Position numbers and translations under genes: made by a program. The notes beneath the pieces were generated by a model that saw nothing but the letters and a program-made list of their open reading frames with translations, was not told the origin of the DNA and did no database searches. From assembly GCF_027744825.2 (NCBI RefSeq), contig NC_071342.1:7707501-7771500 (forward strand): a DNA stretch of 64,000 nucleotides. Direction: 5' to 3'. The number at the start of each line of letters is the position of its first letter. The stretch's first letter is position 1. The stretch is from Synchiropus splendidus. Lineage: Eukaryota; Chordata; Actinopteri; Syngnathiformes; Callionymidae. Shown in pieces: positions 47,580 to 57,911 of this stretch.

Positions 47580-48450
47580 GCTCAGGAAATTTCAAAATTC
47601 CATCTCAGGCAAACATTTCATTGATACAGTACATGCTCTGTGATCTGCCTTCATTATTCTAATAGCCTTCTTCTCTAGCAGAAGCAGTAGGAGTATCAGA
47701 GTTCAGTACAGTGTCCTCAATGCTCTCTCACTCAACTACTGTTGTATTTGCATTTGTTTGTTATATACAGCTGTCTTGACATTTTTCTGCTGTTTCCACT
47801 AGAGCTCCTATTGTCTTTTTTTTTTCTACATCTAAGCCAGTTTTGAGTTGCATGTTCTCAATTCATGTTTTCAGATCCACTCCACTGCAGATTAAGTTTG
47901 TTGTCATCAGAAACACATGATCCATTTGCTCTGGCACGTCACATATATATTAGCAGTTAATGGTATGAACAGTTTGGGTCCCAGAACTGAGCCTTGAGGT
48001 GCTGCACATTCTGTCTCTTGCTTTCTTGAAATAACATTATCTACCAACATGTATTGTTTCCTCCTGCTCAGGTAGCTTTTTATCCAGGCTTTTGCTGGTC
48101 CTCTGATCCCATATCCATCAAGTTCTGAGGCCAAAAAATCATGGTCAGCTGTGTTAAATGCTTTTTTTTAATCTAGTAATATTCTGTTTTGTCACAGTAG
48201 ACTCAATGCAATGACTGTTGACCTCCCGCTCCTGAACCCAAACTATTTCTAATTCAGTAGATTTTTTTTTCTTTTCTCTATTTGTAGTCTTTGTACAAAC
48301 ATTTTTTGTAGCATGTTGGAGAATTGATGTTATAGTGATAGCAATAGTGGTGTGTAGTTACTCAAGTTTTACCTGTCACCTTCTTGTGTAGGGGGATGAC
48401 CTCTGCAACCTTCATTCTTTCCAGAAACGTTGCAGTTAGTAGTGACAGGT
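47580..48450 (-). pseudogene. Broken LINE reverse transcriptase (Rex1/L2/CR1-like)
   Basis: A degenerate non-LTR retrotransposon, read on the minus strand from high to low coordinates. In order: a KVAEVIPLHKK motif (about 48415-48381); FGFRSGRSTVIALS (about 48242-48201); a stop-free piece (about 48173-47907) with KAF, YGIRG, W-KSYLS and PQGSVLGP motifs; remnants of the catalytic Asp-Asp and following TNLICSG word (about 47912-47875), reached only by a change of frame; and a late KKAIRI motif (about 47680-47660). These are the standard fingers and palm blocks of LINE reverse transcriptases. Several frameshifts and stops separate them and no endonuclease part is visible, so it is inactive. The PQGSVLGPKLF form fits Rex1-like fish elements, but clade assignment is tentative. 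Confidence 0.85.
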
Positions 48451-49450
48451 TACGGTTTCTCGATGCTTAATACCACAGCCATGATATCCTCTTTGACCGC
48501 TCATGAACATAGATCTGAAGCTTCGACTCCCACTCCAGCCTTCCACTCGCCCTTTATTTTGTCACTTGCTTAGTGAGTGTGGGTCCAACGTTCAGTAAAG
48601 AAAAAAAAAACTATTCGATTTCACCGCGACGTTGAGTTTCCCTTCTATTTTCGTGTTTACAGAGTCCACCGTTCTATTCATAATTGTATCAACAGTAACT
48701 AGGAGTTGAGTTGTGTTGTTTGAGTCTGTCTTTTAACTTAAGCACAGACCCCATATTGTGTCACTTGGCAAAAAGTGATTATGTACACAAATGCATGATT
48801 CAAAACTATAAAATGTGGCTTTACTAAGCCAACATGATTGATTGCAGCTTCAACAATGAAGTCAGTGTACAGATTTGAATAAAACTGAAGCAAACATGGC
48901 AACTGGATCTTTTCCGATATAGACTTCCCGTAAGACTATCCTTCAATTTAATGGTTTTATTCTCACAAAATGATGACTGATGGTCTTCCGGCTTTTGTTC
49001 TTGTTCTTCTGAAACACCTCCATGCCTGAGTAGCAGAAACCATTGCAGGAGTGTCAGGTTTTAAATCGTTTTCTGCAAGTGGACAAAAACATGAGGAAGA
49101 CCAGAGAAGTTGATCTACAACTAGAAATATGAAGAAATATGAAGCTAAACTGAAACCGGTCTTGAGTGACTTTACGTCTCTCCCTGAGGCTGGATTCTGT
49201 TTGATCAAAACGACTGAGAAAATCAGTCTATTTGACCTCTAGAACAAAAGTATATTTGCTTTCCAGTTTCTCACTTAAGTGAAGTCCTTCGGCAGTCAGG
49301 TGTTTATTCGTACAGATTTGTAAACTGATCTTAAAAATTGCCTGAAGTTAGACGCAGAAGCTGAAACGCTGCAACACGTATCATGAGAAATCTGGTTTTG
49401 CATTGAAATTACCACCCCATTTTATATTTAAAAATTCATTGCAAGTCAGC
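48451..49450. other. Intergenic, partly LINE-flanking
   Basis: 48450-48800 may still be upstream LINE sequence, but no motif is recognisable. An A-run lies at 48600-48611. No gene recognised. Confidence 0.4.
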
Positions 49451-49454
49451 CATG

Positions 49455-49505
49455 TGATGTGGTGGCCCATATCTGGCCCCCGGGCCGTAGATTGCACACA
49501 CTAGT
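49455..49505. mobile_element. hAT-like transposon end fragment
   Basis: GGTGGCCCATATCTGGCCCC, then CGGGCCGTAGATTGCACACAC, matches the familiar GGCCC...CGGGCCGTAGTTTGCACACC terminal region of vertebrate hAT elements with few changes. The rest of the element is not recognised. Confidence 0.45.
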
Positions 49506-50229
49506 TCCATGCGAGATCCGACATTTTTACAAGAAGCACTTTCCAGAAGTATGTTCCAATTGTTCATGGACGTTAATGGATGTTAATTGGACAAATGTTT
49601 TGTTTGGGGGAAAGACTTTTCAGATGACAGTAGAAGGCGTCAGTGCTTCGAGGACTGCTCTGTAAATTGAAACCAGGACTAGCTTGTCAGAAAGCCAAAG
49701 GTTGATGTCACTGACTCGCACCGGGTGACAGAGAATACAAGTGTTGAAAAATCAGGACAGAAGCATGTGTAGAGTCACCGCGTTGTTCTCTTTGTGTTCC
49801 CACTGGAGGGCACATTGCTCACTGGGTCACAAGTGTGAGCTCAAAGTCTTTTGTTCGCCGTCTGTGCCTCCAGGGTCCAGATCTTTTGGCAGAGAAACGT
49901 ATCCGAATGAGCCTTTTTTTTTTTTGTTAACACTTTATTTTACCTCCAAATTGCCTGTGGCTGGGACACAATACACTGAAGTAATCTTTGTAACCCTTTA
50001 AACTTAAAAGATAAACCAGATGATATTGGAAAGTTTTTTGTGCCATTGTCCTCAAATGACAATTGAAGCCCAAACCAAAGATTAGCGGAACCTTCAGGAG
50101 TGTTGTGTTCGCTCTTGGAATAGAACATTCAGCCAGGCATTTTATGCTATACAGACTTTCAGTGTCTCCATAATATGAACACATATTTAAAATAAATAAA
50201 CAAATAAAACATTCAATGTGTTGTTGCAA
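49506..50229. other. Intergenic, no gene recognised
   Basis: Unique sequence with a T-run at 49914-49925. Minus frames at 49927-50229 have no domain. Confidence 0.45.
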
Positions 50230-50565
50230 GAGTAGGAAAAGCTCCCTGTATGTACGAAATTGTACCTGTCCGTTTCAAACTATGCCACTGATCACGTTTC
50301 CATGCGTTCTTTACGTTGGCATTGCATGTTCACTAGTATATCCAAAGGAGGGAGCAGCTCACAGTCAAACCTTTATGACAACGACAAACTCAAAAACCAA
50401 CATGGCGACTGTGGAAGAAGTAGTAGAAGAGTTGTAGGAGGTGGTGGTCGGTGAGGCCGTTTTGTCCGTATCCGTAAGTTTGGCTGAAACGTGCCGAAGA
50501 AATGAACGCAGAGCACGGACAGAAGATCTGTACGATCTGTACGTAACGTTGAGCATCAATGGGCC
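50230..50565. mobile_element. Dispersed repeat family A, copy 2
   Basis: Homologous to 61668-62074 over most of its length and to 16847-17158 in its right half. Shared words are TATGTACGAAA, GGGAGCAGCxCACxGTCAAA, ATGACxACxACAAAC, GTAGGAGGTGGTGGTC (copy 1), GTACGTAACGTTGAGCAT and the right end AATGGGCC. The left terminus is less clear than in copy 3. No consistent coding frame. Confidence 0.65.
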
Positions 50566-52699
50566 TCAAAGGTGCTAATCTTGCGTAGGATACTGAGGCT
50601 TGTGCAAATGTTAGCCAAATACTAATGCTGCTAATGTCATTTGTTAATTTCTAATGCTGTTTTGGGTTTGTTTGAGCTCATCTAAAACATGATCAATAAC
50701 CAACCGACAGTGTGTTCACAAGCTATGCAAAAGAGACCAACAGTCGCACACATATCTGACAATTGACCACAAAATGAATCAATTCTATCAGTTTCAAAAA
50801 GGATCAATTATATTTTAAACTATTTGTTGTGGGAATAATGTGGAATACATTTTTTTCTTTCTTTTTAAAACATATTTTTCATCACCCGAAAGTCAATCTT
50901 AGGTGACTGGCATTCAAACACCTTGTTCCACAGCAAGCCTGGCTCAGATTAAGATGTGGGGAAATCCACATGTAAAAGAAGTCAGTTCATGTCCTTTGGA
51001 AGCGACCCAGACAATGTTTAGGCACAAAGTCAACAACTCTTGTCCTTGCTTATCTTAAGAATGTAAAACTCCACAAGCGAGTGCTTCATCTGTGATTCTA
51101 TTGTCAGTTCGCCGGTTGTCTCAAATTGTCTGAATAATCTAATGTAATGTGAAACCAGCTTTGTCTCGACGGTGAATACCTGAGTTAGCGCAGGCGTCTC
51201 AACTGTTGGCCAGCGTCCTTCGGTATCTACTGGCAGACGGGACGACGAGACCACACCAAACCTGCCAGTGACATTCTTCTCGTGATTGAAACGTATCTGT
51301 TTCCTCCATTGGGACCAACTCAAGGCTTCGGATCAAAAGGGCCCGTCGTCTAAAAGAGTAGGGATGTGAGGTTTGGAGAGAAAGGACGGCAAATTGTTGC
51401 TTGTTGTGTTGTTGTGTGTTATTATTTCTTTTTGTTGGGGGAAGAGAGATGAATAGGGGGATAAATGGATGATGGGTGGGTGGTGGGGAGGAGGAAATTC
51501 CCTTGTCTGGATGGAATTGGATGGCGAGGCCGGGGACGGATGGAGCGAGGAATGAGGGGCACCTGATGTAGAGGGTGCTGTCAGAACCAAGACAGCGGGG
51601 TCTTTGTCTTCTCAATAATCACTTATCGTACTTCTTTTTCCATTCCGTCTCTCTCTGCTGCCATACTCTTTCAGATCACACACTCACTCTCTGCTCGATT
51701 GTTGGCTACAGCAAGACAAAATACAGCTAATAATTTCAATTCCAGATATTCATTCTATTTCAGTTCACTATGAAAAGTTTTTTTACAAACTGAAATTCCG
51801 TGATTATAAGGATTTACTTTCAAGAATATAAATGCGTCCCTCTAGAAAGTAGACAACTAAAATATCTTTGTTTCTGTGTTCTGTATTTAGGTATTGCTAA
51901 AACGTAAAGCTTAAAACTTCAAAAAACAACTAATGGAAGTATATTAAATAAAATAAAAGTTTGGTGAAACTCAAAAATATGAATGAAAAGACAAAGAGCT
52001 ACAGAATCATCTTGTGTTTTTTCATGAATAAATGCTATTTAACAATGAAAAGAATAACCAAATTTAGCCTCTGCAAGCTACGGTGATACATCCTGTATGA
52101 GGTGACGTTATCCAGGTAGGTTTGTTTCTGTAAGAGTCTGTTATCTTATACTGCACTTTCATTTCCAGACATGATCTGCTCTGCCAGACACAACAATAAT
52201 AAATCTCCTCATTCACACTTGACAGTGAGAAGATTAGATTTTTCTCCATGGTGAAATTTTGGACTGTATTTAATGAGCATGATGTCATTTTGACTTCCAC
52301 TTGAACATCCTCCTTTTTTTGTAAAGGTACTGTGATTTTAACTACAATAACATCATGGTTCCTGACAGTTAAATCTCGATTCTGTATGTAGCTCAGGTAT
52401 CTTCATCCCAAAGAAACCACACTGGGATGAATAAAACTGTGAACTTCAGCATCCATTTTTATAACCTTATATATATGTATATAATTTGGTAAATACAAAC
52501 CTTTTATTCATTCATATTTTAAATGTATAACTACAATTCTAGCTGTTTAATTACTGAAGAAATAAAAGGCACAATAGGGCCAATTAAAAAAAAAAAAAAA
52601 TTGAATATATTTATTGGAGGTGACTCGATCACAATTTAATGGTCATTTTGAAACCCTGACAACTTGTATTAACTGGATATGCACTGTTCTCCATTGTCA
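50566..52699. other. Intergenic, no gene recognised
   Basis: Unique sequence. 51370-51560 is strand-asymmetric and G/T-rich, opening two minus frames of 85-138 codons rich in Pro/Ser with no domain. 51720-52620 is AT-rich. 52586-52600 is an A-run. Confidence 0.45.
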
Positions 52700-53400
52700 T
52701 TCAGAATAACAAGGAAGTTATGAGAGGCCAATGGCTTTTTCTGACCATTTCTGGGACTAGTTGTCCCGTCAATCGGTGCTGATGCTGCTGGATGTCTGGC
52801 AGTCTGAGCACCGGATGGGTCTGTCTCGCTCTCAGCAGCCATTTTTATTTCAAAGTTTCTGAGTGGCGCTGAGTAGGATGGTTCACTATGTCTGGTTCAT
52901 GGACATAAATCGGGTCATTTTGGCTCGATGCTTGTGCCTCTTCAAACTGAGATTAAATATGTGTCAGCATTTTTATGAAAAACACTAATAAATGACTAAA
53001 TAAAAAGAATCATTTTTAGTCATAACTTTTCCCTCTTTGTTTTGGAAAAGCTATTTGTGTGTCTGAAAACTTTTTTTTCTGGACTGCGACTTTCCTCTGA
53101 GTTGAGACAACAAGGCAAGTTTTATATAACAGGATGTCTGTTATCGCTCGACCGCAGGAGCCAAGTCACAATTCGAGGCCCACAAAAAATGCTCGGCTAT
53201 GAATAACGAGACTTGTTCTCCTGATAAATTCTTCGGAGTTGATTTTCACTCGCAGTAATAGTTGTGGTCTGATGAATCACACTCCATCATTCTTATTAAT
53301 GCTCAGAATGTGATTCATTCTAATTACGTTTGACAGTCGGGTCTCCGCATGTTGTTGTTGATTACATTTAGTTCATCATCCCTCGCATTCTCAATAGTCA
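52700..53400. promoter_or_regulatory. Candidate conserved noncoding element cluster
   Basis: Best part 53200-53370: CTGATGAATCACACTCC, CTTATTAATGCTCAG, GATTCATTCTAATTACG and TTTGACAG words lie within 100 bases. It is unique and lacks a protein-like frame. Confidence 0.35.
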
Positions 53401-53631
53401 TTGTTTGTGCCGGTTCTGTGCAGCACTGGTGGCTCCTTTTCTTAAATTCAGTCACAATCAATTCAGATCAAACTTCTGCAAGCCAATCGTAAATCATGAA
53501 AACAATGCTAAAATGGTGACAAGAGCGACAGTAAATAAATGTTTGTTGTTTCTCCCTCCTTTCTTCGGCGCCACCCTCTTTCATTCTCTACTCTTTGTAA
53601 TGGATGGGATATTGTTGGTTGAGCCCTGCAG

Positions 53632-53929
53632 GCAGGGTGAGTTGTTTACTTGGGTGTAAAATCCCCCCATCTAGCAACGGTCTCTGTAGGGGATGTTCCT
53701 GTAGCTAACCTGCCTATAGCTCGGAAAGGTAATAGCGCGGAGGCTAGGTGATTTATATCCGCCCTGGTGCAACCTCCAACAGACTGACTTCACTGTACTG
53801 ATGGCTGGTTCGAGCAGCATTCATCAACCAACTAATGGTTTAGCTCGTGCTGATGTTTCAAAAGAAGTTCTTAGGCTTGGCAACGTAGACACGCCAGAGC
53901 AATTAGCCTTTTGAACCGACTCACCCTGC
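53632..53929. mobile_element. Possible small TIR element
   Basis: GCAGGGTGAGTTG (53632-53644) and CGACTCACCCTGC (53917-53929) are inverted repeats matching at 12 of 13 bases, bounding about 300 bases with no coding capacity. No convincing target-site duplication was found, so an element is only possible. Confidence 0.3.
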
Positions 53930-55479
53930 AGCTCCCCCGATGGACGACTGCGGTTGAACTTAATAGAGATGGCAATCAAGTGTGTACACCTGATTAAACA
54001 TAAACAGAACATACTATCTGCATCGTGTTTACCTAGACTGCATTTCGGTTTTTTTTTTTTTTCGGCGCCTGCTCAACAATAGCCGTTGCTGTGCTCGCGT
54101 GTGGAACTGTAGATCTGACGCAGCAAGTGTATTGAAATTTTAGAAAAGAGAAAAGACGGTTTATCAGTTGAAAATGTGTCTGGTCTGGTATGCAGGCATT
54201 CTTATCAACGTACGCTCTTCCACTGTGTGACACGTGAGTCTCGCCATCCAGAACCCCTCTGATCGGACACGTCAATGCAGCTTAGCATGGCTTGAGCTGG
54301 AGAAGAAGCAGAGCAGCGAACTATAATCATCCGGTGGACAAAGAACACCACGAGGTCTTGTGAGTTGCCGTGGTGTGTGTGTTGAGCATAGGAGTCAGAT
54401 TAAGGGAGCACCTGACGTACACACCAGGGCAACAGAGCAAGTGCAGAGATCAGGTGAAGAAAGTGAGAAAAGAAAATAGTCTTCCATATAGGAAACATGT
54501 TTATTTTAACCTGATCGACCAAGTAGGTAGCACACGTAGAGCTTTTCATGACCTTCATCAGTTTGAGATAGGATACATATTTCTAGAAGTCAAGTCCTTT
54601 CATATTCAGCGCCTTCAAATGCGGAATCGCACTTCATATATGTGAAAATTACTCTTTCTGTATATTTAATTTCAATATATTACGCAATTAAATACATGAA
54701 ACGCAACATTATTTTTACATAATGATTATGTTTCGGAATTAAGATTAAACAAAGTGATATTTCACTTATTACAAGTCATAAGCCTGTGTCGCAGATGCTT
54801 TTACAGCCGCCTGGCCCAAAGTAAAACCATTCATAACCATCGTCCCCAGTACTTCAGAAGAAAGTGGAGATTAGCCTCACGATAATTTAAGGGCGTCTGG
54901 ATCACAAGGCCTGAAATATTCATCTGCTCTTCCTAGTTCATACGACTTTCTCCAAAGTGACATGAGCCATCCAAACATGAGCTGTAGTTCCTTACTTCCT
55001 TGTAGGAGGAATGCACTAGCACAGGTATGCTGACCCCAAACAATTCTGATTCAATATGTGCAACAAAAGCACTTAGAAGCGTTTGGACTGGATATTTGGG
55101 GATTAAAGGGGTCTTGTTGAGCTTCAGAAATGAACTTTTGGCGGTGGAGTTTTCACCTTGGGTCTTCTGAAAAGGCCGCCTCTGCCGCGACGCTTATCCA
55201 TGTCGTGTCGGTCTGTGGTTGTGAAACGATAGCGTGTCATCACCTCGTGTGGTGTGTGTGTCTTAGCATTCCTTTCATTTGGAACAGCGTCACGTTTTGT
55301 CTCTGTAACATAAGCTTCACTATGGAGACCATGGAGCGACGAAAGGATTCAGTTTAACCACAACTGTTTACAGCTGTCAATATAGGGACTAACACCACAA
55401 TAAATGCATTAAATTGCACGTGGCCTCGTGTCAGGGAAAATAAGCTGAGTGGACAGGCTGTTGTATGTGAGGCTGGTTT
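53930..55479. other. Intergenic, no gene recognised
   Basis: Unique sequence with a T-run near 54049-54062. 54780-55000 is balanced and could be a weak regulatory candidate. Short frames only. Confidence 0.45.
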
Positions 55480-55640
55480 TCCACTGTTATTACACGGCTG
55501 TGTCTTAAGGGTTGTCTGGGCCGCTGTCCATTGAATTTAATCAGCCTCTATTACCTGCTACCCTTTTCACAGTTAAAATAATCACCCTCAATTACTGACA
55601 TAAAGGGGAGAGCTGACATGAGAGTCAGCGGCGCAGCCAG
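55480..55640. promoter_or_regulatory. Candidate conserved noncoding element
   Basis: TCCATTGAATTTAATCAGCC near 55527, CAGTTAAAATAATCACCC near 55570 and TCAATTACTGACATAAAG near 55588 form a short motif-dense unique block. Confidence 0.3.
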
Positions 55641-56163
55641 AGAAATCACACACACAAAGTCATTTCTCTCCACCTTGGTTGCTTTTGATGTTTTGGGATG
55701 TGTAATCAGAAGATTGAAGGCTACATGGCATGACCCCCCTCCACCATCCTGCAGCAGTGTGAACCGTGCTTATGGAAATAACCTTGAAAACACCTGCTGG
55801 GAAACACTTGGATGACCAAATGAAGCCACTGCATACGCTGCCATGGAGCAAAGGGTTAAAATGCTGCACATGGAATAGGAGAAAGAGAAAGATATGGAAT
55901 GGTCAAAATATTGTTGCCCATTGGTTATAGTTGAAATTGGAATATCAAAGAGTTTTGACGCATGTCTAAACAATACAATCAAAAATGGTTGCAATAATAG
56001 GGAGGCATGTCGTGCCTCTGGGAACTCATGTTTCCTCCTAAAGTCCAAAAACAGACTTAAATTGGGGACTCTATATTTTGTCTTGGTGGCGGTGGTCGGC
56101 TGTTTGCTACTATGTTTCTTTAAGCAAAATTTAAAGGTTGTTCATTCCAGGATGTTTTCTACA
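55641..56163. other. Intergenic, no gene recognised
   Basis: Unique sequence. The + frame at 55894-56274 (126 codons) is lengthened by the TCTA microsatellite at its end and shows no domain. Confidence 0.4.
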
Positions 56164-56164
56164 A

Positions 56165-56166
56165 TC

Positions 56167-56223
<57 letters not shown>
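56165..56223. repeat. (TCTA)n microsatellite
   Basis: About 14 TCTA units with one TTTA interruption. This is the complementary-strand equivalent of a GATA repeat, as also seen at 43.4-43.8 kb. Confidence 0.95.
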
Positions 56224-56226
<3 letters not shown>

Positions 56227-57339
56227 ATAGTCAGAGAATCCTCACCTCATCCTCCTCAAGTATACAAGAAGTAAATGCAAATTTGTGTTTCCTCTTCATC
56301 CATATTTATTTTCTAGTTGGACTGTATTTATCATGAAATTCCTTATATACAAACAAGGCATGCGTGAGAATTGTAAAAAGTGAGAAAAAGGTAAATCCCA
56401 GCTCCAAGTACCTACTTCGAAGGTCACTCAGGAAAAGTACTTAGATTGAGCAGGAATGACGAAAATATATATATAGTATAAATAAATACAAATAAAGTCT
56501 AAAAACTCAAGAAACCTCTGCTCAGTCTACAAATTTGAACTTGTAGATCCTTAAAAGAGGAAAAAAATGATCAATATATTCCGACGTCCTGGCGAAAATG
56601 CAGATGGCTAGATGAACATGAAGTGACATAAAATGCGGGTGTGTACTAGAAACCACGAATACAAACCGTCCACGCGTGGACACCCACTGCCACCATTAAC
56701 TAAAGAGGTCCATGCAATTTATTTCATGTCACAGATGAAAGAAGAAGTGAAAATAATTAAATAATTGACCGCCACTAAAATGAAGAAAATAGAACCATGA
56801 AAAACAGGCATTGTGATCTACTTCAGTTCTCAGCGCCGCACTGAAAAAATAAGAGACACCATTAAATGTACCTTTGAAAGAAATGGGCCCAATTACAGAG
56901 ACGGCGGCGACTCTCTAATGAAGCTTTTGTGGAGGCAGACAAACATGGTGGACGGACACTCAAAAGGGGTGAGGGACTGAGGCGGATACAGGCGGAATCA
57001 TTCACAATGATCTTTTGCTGAAAGTTAAATTCACATCAATTTCATTCGCTGGCTCGTGGTGTAGCCAGCCTTTTAGGGAAAACATCTAAAATTAAATTTC
57101 TAAATGAGACAGACAGGAGTGGCAGCACATTAGCGCTCTTATTAAAATAATATGACCCTCACAATTTAAAAAAAAAAAAAAAAAAAAAAAGCATGGCTAA
57201 TGCAGGAAACATGAACATGAGAAATCAAGGTGAGTTTAGCTTTCATGTGTTCACTTGCTAAGTCGTGTTAAATGGGTTTAGGAGAGTTGTTTTGATAATG
57301 GTGTTTTGTCGAATCTCTCTTTTTTTTAATTATGGTGTC
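56224..57339. other. Intergenic, no gene recognised
   Basis: Unique and AT-rich sequence. 56860-57140 is balanced and could hold a weak element. It ends at the poly(A) run. Confidence 0.45.
57168..57190. repeat. Poly(A) run
   Basis: 23 consecutive A. No LINE or processed-transcript sequence was recognised immediately upstream on the + strand. Confidence 0.95.
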
Positions 57340-57562
57340 AGAGGCCAGCAGCTCAAACTCCCTCTTTTTTAATCCTCTTCACCACACTGAGTGCCGCCGA
57401 CCCTTTGCACCGCAATAACACTCCACCACTGTAAAACACAGCGCCAATTAATTTAGTCAAAGCAGCATTCTGCCGGCAAGAAACCCGGTGACGGAGTCAA
57501 ACAAGTCAGAGTGTGTGTTTACTCATCTGCTTCCCTTTTTTGTAGCTGTTTACAAATCTGTT
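57340..57562. promoter_or_regulatory. Candidate conserved noncoding element
   Basis: CCTTTGCACCGCAATAACAC near 57401, GCGCCAATTAATTTAGTCAAAG near 57442 and CATTCTGCCGGC near 57466 are packed in a short unique block that ends at the adjacent TIR element. Confidence 0.3.
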
Positions 57563-57911
57563 GGCTGCACTTTACTTAAAGCGCCCATCTATAATGCATT
57601 ATTACTGCATTCGTAAGACATTCTAGTGCCTTTATAATGGTTCATGGATGATGTTATGAAAGCTCATGATCATGTGTGACAACATATGGCAAGTTTATTA
57701 TGTATTAAGGTGCAGAATTTGACAGAATATTGTCCTTTGTTTGTCCCAAAGGATATCGAATATATTATTATACTGAGCAGTTAGGTTAAGGGTTGCATGC
57801 ATGGTCATGGACATTCCCAATATCCTCTATAAAGCCTTATCAATGCATTACAATGTCCTGTGAATGTACTGATAATGCATTAGAGATGAGACTTTCAAGT
57901 GAAGCGTCACC
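57563..57911. mobile_element. TIR element with long inverted ends (MITE-like)
   Basis: The first roughly 80 bases (GGCTGCACTTTACTTAAAGC ... TAATGCATTATTACTGCATT ... AAGACATT) match the reverse complement of the last roughly 80 (GGTGACGCTTCACTTGAAAG ... TAATGCATTATCAGTACATT ... AGGACATT) at most positions. The interior of about 190 bases has no coding capacity. Long TIRs and small size fit a foldback or MITE-type non-autonomous DNA transposon. No clear target-site duplication was seen. Confidence 0.65.

Noticed and set aside
51199..51615. 138-codon minus frame, Pro/Ser-rich
   Set aside because: Produced by a G/T-skewed tract; an overlapping 85-codon frame in another phase is just as open, with no domain.
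57168..57190. Poly(A) run as the tail of a processed pseudogene
   Set aside because: No coding or 3'-untranslated sequence was recognisable upstream and no flanking duplication was found.
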